Positions 45,413 through 56,484 of a stretch of DNA of 64,000 nucleotides are shown here, piece after piece (the stretch's first letter is position 1; every line of letters begins with the position of its first letter). The notes under the pieces were generated by a model. It did no database searches and was not told the origin of the DNA. It saw nothing but the letters and a program-made list of their open reading frames with translations. The translations under genes were made by a program, and so were the position numbers. Origin of the DNA: Ceratorhiza oryzae-sativae (Eukaryota; Basidiomycota; Agaricomycetes; Cantharellales; Ceratobasidiaceae); assembly GCA_030998015.1 (NCBI GenBank), contig JARWMV010000004.1:372001-436000 (forward strand). Reading direction: 5' to 3'.

Positions 45413-46568
45413 TATGCTGACAGATCATGGGTCTGAAGAGCTGACTGAAAACACACTGGCCCCCCAATTCTGTGTCCAGACCAGGGCAGTGCTGCTGACC
45501 TGGTCGAAGCTATGTGACCAGCCCTCAAGTGGGCTCACCACCCAATACAAGGCGTTCTGCCACCACCAGCCCAATCACTGGGCGACTTTAGCTATGGTCG
45601 AATGGCACAACCTGGAGGAGCCGAACTATGACCCAACCCAGCCCCTGCACATCCACACCCTCTCCATCAGTCAGGAATGGAAGGGCAGGTGGAACACCCA
45701 GAACACAGGGTTCTGGGACTTTGAGGGGCAACACCCCAACATATGGCCCAAAGACCTCAAGGACAGGCCAGGAGGCAACCCAGCAAGGGACGCCTTCAAC
45801 TATCTCTGGAAGGACATCAGAGCTAACAGTGAGGAGATAGAGGATTTGATGGTGGGGGACCTGACCTTGGAAAGGTTGGAGGAGATCTTGGTGAAGGGAA
45901 AGGGTGGAAAACAGTCAAGGATGGAGGCAGACTTGGAGGATGGGACGGAGATTGTCACCTCAGCAATGAAACAGGAGTACTACCAGGTGTTCAAGCACCT
46001 CCGCCCCCTCCAGATGGTGATGATGTGGAACTTGGTATGAGTGTATGCCAAGTACACATACAAGGAAGACTGGGGTTGCATGCCTGCAATTGCTGTGGAG
46101 TTAGAGGTCCCAGAAGACCAGGAGCACATTGACCAAGCAGACAGATGGTTTGCCAAGGAAGTCGAGAAGAGGGGAAGAGGGGTGCACCATCACATCCTGG
46201 TGATAGAAGGAGAGACTGGAATGGGGAAAACAGCATATGCATGATCCAAGGGCTGCCACAGCCAGATGTGCAATGTGTGGAATGTGGGGAACTTGTTGGA
46301 AGACGCCGACATTTGGATCTTGGATGACATGGTCCAGTCAAATGGGAAGTACTTGCTCAAGGCCCTGAACCAGTATGAGGTGGACTTCACAGGCAGGTAT
46401 GCACATGTGAAATCGATGAAGGTATGGCCAACAGTTATTCTGGGTAATAGCAGGTCAGCAATCATGAAGTGTTGGTCAGACATAGAGGGGGAAGAGGGGG
46501 ACTTATGGGTATCAAAAAATGTAGAATGGGTGTCCTCAGGAGGAAAACCATTCTTTGTATTCCCTTAG
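45413..46568 (+). pseudogene. rep-like: CRESS-DNA-type Rep, copy C, two TGA stops
   Basis: The Rep frame is open from before 45413 to 46038 and contains motif I VLLTWSKL, motif II LHIHTLS and motif III YLWKD. TGA at 46038-46040 (copy B CAA) and 46242-46244 (copy B CGA) interrupt it, after which the helicase continues. Walker A GETGMGKTAYA lies just before the second stop; Walker B DIWILDD and motif C VILGNS follow. The ATG used in copy B (22934) is not conserved; ATG at 45413 is in frame. The premature stops of B and C are at different codons, so their common ancestor had an open frame at all three sites. Confidence 0.82.
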
Positions 46569-46685
46569 AATAATTTACTGTATTGTACAACTTCTGCTAA
46601 GCCCATCCAAACAGTTGGGGCATTCTGAGAAGAAGCAGATGACTCCTCACCCCTGGATAACCTCCACAACAAAGAAAAGAAAAAC

Positions 46686-46812
46686 AATCTCATGTAACAT
46701 AGAGGTTAAGGGGTCTAGCCTGACTCAGCCTCACCTCATCGAATGATACTGAATCAGCTGAAAGGTCATTGGTTCAAGTCCAGCACCCTTAACCTCCTTG
46801 GTGCATGAGATT
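46686..46812 (+). other. Conserved long hairpin with tRNA-like B-box (copy C)
   Basis: Same arms as in copies A and B. B-box GGTTCAAGTCC with one CpG transition. Lies 118 bp after the Rep stop. Confidence 0.55.
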
Positions 46813-46878
46813 CCTTTTGCGTAAAGGATCTAAATCATGTCTTGAGGTCCCCCAAGACATGTCCAAAGGAGGGGATAA

Positions 46879-47436
46879 TGTTATGACCTGTCAAACGGAC
46901 ATGACAGAGTAACCAAATATTTTTTATGGATTTATGGCATTTTTTCCTAAGTGGAACAAGCCATAAATAAGGTCACGTGACCTCAGTGCTTAACCAGCAC
47001 TTATGTTGGTTGCCCTGAACTTGCTCCAGCATGTCTTTCCATTGTTACTTGGAGCAAGGAGCAAGTTGTCACATGATCTTGGCACTTATGGCAGGATCAT
47101 GTGACCTCAGTGCTGACCCCTCAGACCTTGTGCAGCTCTATAAGATTCAGAGCCACACAAACTTAAGATAAACAATTACCTAACCCATAGTACTGTATAT
47201 AACCTGTACCTACTGTGGATTGTGCTTAAATAATACATCTGCAGCCACTGCAGCCACAGGTGTATATAAGAAGGATAAAGCAAGACTGGACACCTCAGCT
47301 TGCTTTATCTTGTCAACCACCATAGACCATAGCAAACACTGTAACTAGAACACTCAATACAGACCACATAACATCAAACTGTCAATGCAGTCACTACTTA
47401 AGTGCTTCACAAGGAAGCATTCAGAGGGTCACAACA
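46879..47436 (+). repeat. 3' LTR of Gypsy copy C
   Basis: 558 bp, preceded by a purine tract AAAGGAGGGGATAA; ATGAA duplication follows. Confidence 0.9.
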
Positions 47437-49756
47437 ATGAACATGTCAGAGAAGTCTTACATGGTCTCCAAAAGGCTGGCTTGTACTGTGCTCTGGAGAA
47501 ATGTGTTTTCAATGTCACCAAAGTTGACTACCTGGGAATAGTAGTGACCCCCCAGGGGATTAAAGTAGACCCAGCCAAGGTCAAAAAGGCTGTTGAGTGG
47601 CCAACCCCTACCAACCCAACTGAAGTCTTGGAAGGACTGGGATTTGCAAATTGGTTAAGGCACTTCATAAAGGACTTTTCAAAAATTACAAAATGCCTTT
47701 ATGAATTAGTCAAGAAGGACGTAAAGTGGGAATGGATGGAAGAGAGGGATCAGGCATGGAACTTACTGAAGCAAAAATTAAAAGAAGCCCCCCTCCTAAT
47801 TCAGCCAGAGCCTAGCAAACCATTTATTCTGGAAACAGATGCCTCAGGCTATGCCACAGGTGCTGTACTATTACAATATGGAGAAGACAGAATGCTCCAC
47901 CCAATCTCCTACTACTCCAAAGCTATGGTCCCAGCAGAAAGGAACTATGATATCTACAACAAAGAAATGCTGGCAATCATAAAGGCCCTCAAACACTGGT
48001 GTCACCTGCTAGAAAGGGCCGAACACCCAGTAAACATTGTTTGTGATCACAAAAACTTGGAGTATTGGAAGACAAATTGGCCACTGAATGGCTGAGTCAC
48101 ACGATGCCACAAGTTCCTATCCAGATTTGAATTCAAGATTCTTTACATCAAAGGGGCAAAGAATGGCTGGGCAGACATACTCTCTAGGCTGTCAAGACAC
48201 ATCCCTAAAGAGGGGAGTGAGAGCCAAGCTCTGCTTGTGCAAAACCAATGTTTGGAGTTAAAATCATTGTGCCTACAAGCAATCACACTGGACCATGACC
48301 TGGAACAACTCATTAGGGATGCTATCCCAGGGGACAAGCACCTATCAAAAGTTCTAAAAGCCTTATATGACAATGAGAAGGTCAAAAATTGGGAATGGGA
48401 CAAAGGACTTTTACAATACAAGGGCTGAATCTATGTCCCAAACAATAAAGAACTCCGCAAGCTGGTCATCGAAAGTTGTCATGATAACCCAGCAGCAGGA
48501 CACCCAGGGCAGTTCAGAACATATGAACTGTTAAACTGCAAATATGTGTGGTCATCAATGAAAAAATCAGTCAACAAATATATCATGCATTGCAAATCCT
48601 GCATCAGGAAGAAGCACAGCAACCAAGTTCCCCCAGGGCTCCTAAACCCAATACCAGCACCAGAAAAACCTTGGGAGGAAATCAACTATGACCTGATCAC
48701 TGGGTTACCCCTGTCAGAAGGGTTTGATGCCATATTTACAGTTGTCAACCACCTGACAAAAGTGGTCCACTTTATTCCATGTCAATCAGAAGCCAGTGCT
48801 ATGGATTGCACCAACCTGTTCCTAAATTATGTATGGAAACTTCATGGGTTACCACAAAAAACCATTTCAGACTGTGGCCCCAACTTTGCATCTAAATTCC
48901 TGAGGCACTTGTACAAATGGCTGGATATAAAACCCTCCTACTCTACAGCATATCACCCTCAAACAGATGGCCAGTCTGAAAGGGCTAACCAAGTAGTAGA
49001 TGGGTACATCAGACACCATGTATCATATTGGCAGGACAACTGGGTCTCACTCTTACCCTTGGCTGAATTTGCCTACAACAATGGTGTCAATGCCTCAACT
49101 GGCAAATCACCATTCTTTGCAAACTACAGTTTCCACCCAAGGCTGGCAGTTGGGGACAAGGAGGGACAAGAGTTTCCCCTAGCAGACAACCATGCAGAAT
49201 GGCTTCAAAAGGGTCATGACAAACTTAAGGCCGCTCTGGAAATATCAAACCAGAGGATCAAAGAATATTATGACCAGAAACACTGGACCCCAGAAGCTAT
49301 TAAGGTTGGAGACAAAGTCTGGCTTGACACCAAGAACATACAGACACAACAGGCCTCCAGGAAACTGGCCCACAAGAGAGTTGGACCATTCAAGGTGGCA
49401 GCACAACATGGCACACATGCCTTCAAACTGGACCTGCTGATAACCATGAAAATACACCCTGTATTTCATGTTTCACTCTTGACCAAATATAAAGACAACC
49501 CATATGGACGTCAGGTTTCCCTACCACCACCTGTGGTAACTCCTGAAGGGGAAGAAGATTTTGAAGTGGAACAGATCATAAAGTCGCAATACAACAAAAG
49601 GTCTAACGTCTTTGACTACTACATCAAATGGCTCGGATATGACAAGCGACAATGGTTAACTTACAATGACCTGGTAAACACACCAGAACTCATGACTGAC
49701 TATGTCAAGTCACATCCAAAGGCACCCCACAACCCCCATGCCTTGAAGGGGGGAAG

Positions 49757-50121
49757 TGTCATGAACTGACATGCATATATCCACTCAATAATATTTTCTT
49801 GATTTATTACATTTTATGAGATCATTTTCAAAACATACTTGCCTTTTATGGTATATCTGTGTCATGTGATTCATGGGATGTTCCAGACCAATAACCGAGA
49901 TGTATTTCAACTCTGATGTGAAATTCTGCAGTTCCACAGTTGCTTCTATTGCTTCTATCTCTTAACAGATATGACTCACTGTACAGACTTGTTTGTTATG
50001 ATGTGGCTTGTATCATGTATATAAACCAGGTCAAGTTTGCAGAGGACTCCTCAAGAACTTGACCTCTTGTTGAATACAAGTTCCTTCTTTTCTTACTATT
50101 TTCCTTGTCACCTGACTTGTT
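49757..50121 (+). repeat. 3' LTR of Gypsy F, end truncated
   Basis: It matches 26129-26490 until CCTGACTTGTT, then diverges; the final GCTGTCGACA is missing. Confidence 0.75.
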
Positions 50122-50618
50122 TAGACTTGCTTACCCTCCTTCCCCTTCTCCTGAATACCAGCCAGAATCACCCTCTGGCTCAATTTCTGATGGAACTGAG
50201 TCATCTGGTGACCTTCTGGTGATGGAGTTGGCCTTAGAAAGTAGGGTACAGGAGTTGAATAGGGAACTGGTGGAAGAAGTAGGAAATCTCAGAGCTGCTC
50301 AAAGACATCTGAGGGATATCTTGGAGACCAATGACATGTATTAGTTTGGTTTGCTTGGAATTTATGCTATTGTCCCCCACTTCCACCTGTGTGAACTTAG
50401 TGGTTCAACACCCTACCAGCTCTTAAGCACTTTTTCCTCCTATCTCTCTATTCTTGCACCATGCAGTCCCCTCCTATCATGCTTAATGAGGAGCAAGCCA
50501 AGGCAGTAGCAGATTCAATTCTGCTGTCCAAGTACTTTGCCTGCCTGGCAGCCTCTATGCACATGGGGGAAGGGCTATATGCCTCCAGTACTTCCATCTT
50601 GGAACAAAAGTTCAGGAA

Positions 50619-51070
50619 TGTCAACAGCAACAAGTCAGGTGACAGTGTGGATGCCTTAGATCACAGAGGCAGAGCCTGGGAGTGACTTGGCAGTGATGAT
50701 GAGGGAGGTAAGGGCAACAACAACATGTTGCAAGACAGAGCAGAAGGAGAACAAGACTTGTATTGACAAGGAGGTCAAGTTCATGAGGAGACCTTGTTGA
50801 AGTTGACCTAGTTTATATACAATCTTCAAGCCACATCAAAACAAACACAACTATACTACAAGTCATATTGCTAAGTGATAGAAGCTGCTGTGGAGCTGCA
50901 GAATTTCACATCAAAGTTGAAACACATCTCAGTAAGCAGTCTGGAACATTCCATGAGTCACATGATACAGTTGTCCCATAAAAGGAACATGTGTTTTGAA
51001 AATGTTCTTAAAAATCATAATAAATCAAGAAAATATTATATGTTGGATATATGCATGTCAGGTTGTGACA
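50619..51070 (-). repeat. Solo LTR, family E (E3), inside gene K
   Basis: 452 bp with TGTC/GACA tips; flanks AGGAA and AGGGA differ by one base. Removing it with one duplication restores the gene K frame. Confidence 0.8.
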
Positions 51071-51894
51071 AGGGATGGCATTGAAATTTACTATAGTTTC
51101 AATGAGGACTGGGGCACTGATGGATGGTATGTGCATGATCAAGTAGCCTATGCCTTGGTAGATGCACTCCTCCAAGTGCAAGATGCTGTTGGAACTTACT
51201 TGCAGAATGGGACTCTGGAAGAGGCCTACAAGTCTCATAACTTTTCAGTGGATTCACCTCTGTATGCACACTTCAGGGAAGCTGGAATAGCCTTGCCTGT
51301 AGAGCTAGTAACAGGTTTCACTGCTTGGGGCTGGCAGAATCCTTTTGAATCTCTTCCTGCCCTTATTTCTGAGGTGGTTTGATTGCAGATTTTGGCCCTA
51401 CAGATGGTTTGCAGCCTGTGCTGTTTGGCTATGTATGATGGAAGGGACAAGATAGCTGCAGGAAAGGATTTTTTCCATCTTTATTGCTCTACATTCTGCA
51501 AGAATGGATGGCTGGAGCCCAATAAGTCTGGAGTTCCTAAGACTTGGGGAGATGATATGGTAAACCCAATCCTATTACCCTTTTGTTATAAGCTGACAAC
51601 CAAGGAACAGCATGTCTACTTCACTCTGAGGCAGCAATTGTCTACCAAGAAGTTTTACATGTTCCTGAAGAGCAAGATGGAACACTTGGCTGCTGCTGCA
51701 GGGCATAAACCTGTCCCTTGGTATGCTTAAAATTCTAGTAAATGAAAGTGGCATATCCAGCTAATCAAATGTGTTACAGGTCTTCCAACCTCAAGGATAC
51801 AGGGATGATAGATGGTTGCCCTAGGGTTCATTTTGAAAATGAAGCTGGACCATCTCAATCTCTCTCTCTCTGAAGCTGATCCTGAGGCTAAGGA

Positions 51895-52174
51895 TCTTAC
51901 ACAGGGAGGTTTCCAGGCAAGCTAGTAATAATTGTACTTAGCTCAACTACAAGAGTAGAGAACTATGTATTGACTGTACCTAGTAATAATTGTACTACAG
52001 GCACAAGTAAGTGACAGGAGTAAGAGAAATGAAACAAAAACTATACCTTAGCTCAACTACAAGAGTAGAGAACTAAGGAGAAAGAAAATTTTCTGTGGAG
52101 CATATAAAAGGGGAAAAGCGCAAACAGATACAAATATTCCGCATATACACATGAACTACAATTGTATTCCAACA
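51895..52174 (-). repeat. 3' LTR of Copia III
   Basis: 280 bp, contains an internal duplicated block (AGCTCAACTACAAGAGTAGA, plus-strand reading, twice). Confidence 0.9.
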
Positions 52175-55100
52175 CACCCACTCAATCTAGTGAGTGTAGA
52201 AAGAAGAAAAATAGAAAATTTAAGCAATTCCCATCGCAGAAACGAAACGTGTGAACTTAATGCGTCCAAGTGGCTTGGTAAGCACATCGGCGACCTGGTT
52301 ATCTGTAGGGATGTACTGGAGGTCGACTTCTTTGAGTGCGATCACCTCACGAATGAAGTGGTACTTGACGCGAATGTGTTTTGTGGTCTGGTGATTGATC
52401 GGGTTCTTGGCAAGTGCTATAGCAGATTGATTATCCGAGAGCAAAGGTGTCAGACCCTCGGGCATGAGATCAAGTTCAGATAAGAATTGACGGATCCAGA
52501 TAAGCTCTCTAGCGGCGCTCGCATCTGCGACATATTCAGCTTTGGTACTAGAAAGAGAAATCGTCGACTGCTTTCGAGAGGAATAAGCGATCAGACCACC
52601 AGCAATAAAAAATGCCCATCCAGTAGTGGAGTGACTAGTGAACTTATCGCCAGCATAATCGGCGTCAACGTAGCCTTGTAAGTCTAGATTGTCCGAGTGA
52701 CGATATACAATACCTAGATCAATAGAGCCTTTGAGATAGCGCAGTACGCGCTTCGCTGCATTCCAGTGTTCATCGCCAGGACTGGCTGCGTGTTGTGCCA
52801 GGCGTCCAGTAGCATAGGAGATGTCGGCGCAAGTAGAAATCATTGCATACATGAGCGAACCGATGAGCTGCTGATAGAGAGATTGATCGATAGTAGGATG
52901 ATCGAGCTTAGGAAGATCTGGCGACTCGGACATGGGGGTATCGCATGGTTTGCAGTCGGACATGCCAAATCAAGTAAGGATATCGTTAATATAACAACGT
53001 TGTGATATCTTGAGTGTACCCGCACTACGATTGCGCTCAATTTCGATGCCCACAAACATCTTCGCCTCGCCTAGATCGACGATCTTGAGTTCCTTAGCCA
53101 AATTGGTTTTCACCTGCTCAAGAAATGAGAGAGAGGTGACAGCTAGTAGCATATCATCGACATGAGCCAGAATAATGGCGAATTCATCGCCGTCGCGCTT
53201 GTAGAACACAGCATGGTTGGTATCGCATCGCTTAAAGCCCATTTGCTTGAGAATCTCCATAAGCTTCAAGTAAAATGCTTGAGCTGCCTGTTTCAGGCCG
53301 TATAACGCCTTCCTGAGCTTCCAGACCCGCCCATTGCCTTCGACAAAGCCGTCAGGCTGCTCCATACAAATTTCTTCGTCCAGATCGCCATGTAGAAAGG
53401 CGGTTTTAACGTCGATTTGAAGTAGCTCTAAGTCCATAGCTGCGACGATACTAGCAAGTGTTCTGAATGAATCGGAGGCGGCGACAGGTGAGGAAATTTC
53501 GTTATAATCAACTCCAGGGCGCTGAGAAAAACCTTTGGCAACTAATCGGGCTTTGTAGCGAAGTACTTCGCCATCGGGACCTCGCTTGTAATCAAATACC
53601 CAGCGACATTTGACAACGTTCTTGTCAACCGGACGATCGACAAGTGTCCAGACCTTATGCTGCTCGATCAATTTCATCTCCAAGAGCATTGCAGCAAGCC
53701 AAAGATTGGCGTCTGGGCAATTCATTGCTTTGTCGAATGATTGGGGTGGCGCCTCTAGCATTGTGCTGAGTGCTTCTTCGACTCCCTCCAAGGTAGCTAA
53801 TGCGCCCACTGACACTCCGTACCGTTCTGGAGGTCTCCTCACTCGTCCGGATCGACGAAGTAGCTGGGGATCAGGCTCTAGCTCTAGGATTTCCTCGATT
53901 TCCAGCTCAAAGTCTGGGTGCGGTTCTAGCTTGGCATCTGGTTCCTTCGGCGCTTTGCGTGACTGCTCAATTTCTGGCTCTTCGGACAACGGCTTGGTGT
54001 CTGGAATTTCATCCCTATGGACTATGACCTTATGCAGCGTCTTGGGCTCTTCGACTTCGTCAACTGACTGTGTATCATTATCCTCGAGTACCACCCGCTG
54101 GCGATTTCCTGCACCTTCGTCAAAGACAACATCACATGAGGTGAGGATGCAGCGAGTCGGCTGATGGACCAGGACGTGCACCTTGCGGTTAGGGGCAAAT
54201 CCGAGGTATATGCACTCAAGTGAGTGCGCCTGAAGCTTTGTTCGCATATTATCGGGCACTCAAGCCCACGCCTTGCACCTGAAGGTACGTAAACCAGACA
54301 CATTGGGGATCTTGCCGCTAAAGACTCCATTGGGAGTTCGACCATTCAGTCGTTTCTTGGGTGTAACATTCCACAGATAAGCTGCATGCAAGATTGCATA
54401 ACCCCAGTATACATCAGGTAAGCCTGCATCGAATCGCATTGCTCGTTGATGATTGTTCAAGGTTCGGATCGCTCGCTCGGCCACGCCATTACTTGACGAG
54501 GAATCGGCTTCGGTTTTCTGGTGCTCGATCCCCTCTGAATGCAAGAACGCCTCAAATGCGTTCGACGAGTACTCTCCACCGCCGTCTGTCCGTAAGTGTT
54601 TGATTCGGCAACCAGTGAGGTTCTCAATTGACGCTTTCAGCTCCTTAAATCGGGCTGGATAATCGCTCTTGTTCCGAAGTAAGTGGACAAACATCTTGTG
54701 AGACTTGTCGTCAATTGTTACTGCAAAGTAGCGGATGCCTCCCATCGCCTGAATTGCAGTTGGACCATGTAGGTCGCTATGTAGGAGCTCTAGGACATCG
54801 GAAGTGGTCGAACTTGATGATGTAAATGGCGCTCGGGTTTGCTTGCCTTCCAGGCACGGCCAGCACTTCTCACTCGGAGGTGAGCAACTTCCAATAATGT
54901 CCATTCCTTTGACAGCACCCTTCCTGACCATATCTAGGATGTAATCATAGCTCAGATGGCCAAATCGGCAATGCCAGGTGGGCAGATCGGCTTGTGCAAC
55001 GGCACTTGCAGTGTATGCAACAAATTCTTGAGCTTGTAAGTCGTCTCCGTCGTTATAACTGTCAGGTGCGACAATGGCGGTGTGGGCCAACAGTTCGGTG

Positions 55101-56108
55101 TGGGTAACGTGAGCTTGAACCTTGTAAAGCTGACCAACTTGTTTCGCCCAGCCAATCTCCTCTCCTTGACCTTCCTCACTAATTAGGATGGTGCCGACGT
55201 TCTTTTGGAACAGGACATTTGTTCCAGACTCGGTGAGTTGATTCACAGACATCAAACTTGCATTCAGGTTCGGTACATGGAGAGCTGATCGAATAAATGA
55301 CTGAAGTTCTGTTCCTTGGCAATTCCGCATGGTGACATGGATCTGGCCAATTCCGATGGCTGGAATACTGCTACCGTCACCCACTTGGACTGGAATCGGG
55401 GGTACAATAGGCTGGTATGTGGAAAACCATGTGCGTTGAGGTGTCATGTGGCGAGATGTGCCAGAATCAAGTAGCCAGTAGTGCACGGCAGTCTGCTTGT
55501 CCACCACAGGTAGTGCATATAGGGTTGGTGGCCTACTAGGTATGTCGTCTACAGCTGTCACTGCGACTTGAGCTGATTCAACTTTTGGCACTGGTTCGCT
55601 TGTCTTCGCCTTGTCGCCTGCCTTGTTGTTCCACTTGTCCTTGTTGTTGCCTTTTGGCTGGCGGAACCCATGGCGTGGTCCCTTTCCCTCGGCGCCACCA
55701 CCCTTTGACCAACACTTGGCCTTGGTGTGCCCAGGCCACCCACAGTTTGCGCACGGATCTCTGGTGGACCTGGAGTTTGATCGGCCTTGAGCCTTTGCAT
55801 GTTTGCCTTGGGCAAGGCTGGTGAACATGGCGGTGAGCCCAACACCTTTCTTGCGTCACTCCTCTTCGGCTAAAGCAGCTTTGATGACAGCATCAGAGGA
55901 AATTGTGCCCAACTGGCTTGATGTTTGAAGGACAGTGCTGACGACAGCATAGGATGGAGGTAGGGTGTTCATAAGGATTTGAGCGAACATGGAGTTGCTG
56001 ACAGGTTTGTTTAGGGTTTTCATTTTCGACGCAATAGTGCGGAGGGCATTTACACCAGCAGTAATGTCTTGATCCTCCTCGATTTTTGTACTGACAAGCT
56101 GCTGGTAC

Positions 56109-56390
56109 TGTTGGAGATTACAAGTGCGTCAGCGCTCATGCAAGTTACGTTACTGTAACACCAACGCTTTACTCATCTCTCTCGTTTGTATGCGTTCTAT
56201 CTCATCGTCTTACTCATTGTTGTTTCGCTTGTTTTCGCTTGTTCTCTATGCGATATCTCGGCTATGTATATGCTTACTGATCGAGATGTATATATACTCG
56301 GTTTCTCATGTAGTAGCTAGTCACTCGTTTGAATACACTTGTATACATATTTTACGTGTTTTATTTCACTGCACTACGCTACGCTCAACA
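56109..56390 (+). repeat. 5' LTR of Copia II
   Basis: 282 bp, TGTTGGAGATTAC to GCTCAACA; TATA-like GTATATATACTCGG near 56288. Confidence 0.93.
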
Positions 56391-56402
56391 GGTTATGAGC
56401 CC
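56391..56402 (+). promoter_or_regulatory. Primer-binding site, Copia II (half-tRNA type)
   Basis: GGTTATGAGCCC, identical to the Copia I and Copia III sites and adjacent to the LTR. Confidence 0.75.
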
Positions 56403-56484
56403 TGCCTTGCTCTAACCTACACGACTAGCTATACTCTGATTAACCGTTCATCGCACATCGATTCACATACCTCAATCGTCCAAT

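Larger units (their letters stand above)
30429..47436 (+). mobile_element. Chromodomain Gypsy retrotransposon with Rep-bearing cargo, copy C
   Basis: LTR to LTR 17,008 bp, or about 10.09 kb without Copia I. Target duplication ATGAA at 30424-30428 and 47437-47441, inside the RT of Gypsy F. Same gene order as copy B. CpG sites are strongly depleted and the RT active site is mutated, so it is dead, but it preserves the uninterrupted ORF-X site and several codons lost in copy B. Confidence 0.92.
29309..49769 (+). pseudogene. Pol with chromodomain, Gypsy F, split by copy C
   Basis: The parts are 29309-30428 and 47442-49769; the frame continues across copy C. The protease active site reads IIDSEATSVF near 29426, with Glu in place of the usual Gly. 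RT has VIYMDDILVFS near 30375. RNase H (LETDASGYATG near 47830), integrase zinc domain (48470-48610), core with SDCGPNFASKF and QSERANQ (48860-48990), and a chromodomain near 49555-49690 (DYYIKWLGYDKRQW) follow. Stops include TAG at 30011, and TGA at 48094-48096 and near 48426-48428. The C-terminal frame 48546-49769 is uninterrupted for 407 codons. The stop lies inside the 3' LTR start. Confidence 0.85.
26129..50121 (+). mobile_element. Gypsy F, chromodomain retrotransposon containing copy C
   Basis: The LTRs at 26129-26490 and 49757-50121 are about 362 bp and related to family E solo LTRs. Between them lie an unusual 5' ORF region, gag, and pol split by copy C at 30429-47436. Removing copy C with one ATGAA duplication restores the RT frame. 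The element itself is about 7 kb. The outer flanks do not match (D4 on the left, gene K on the right) and the 3' LTR lacks its last bases, so the right end has been rearranged or trimmed. Confidence 0.85.

Noticed and set aside
53610..54164. Plus-strand Ser-rich frame of 184 codons
   Set aside because: Antisense of the Copia III linker between integrase and RT; low complexity shadow.
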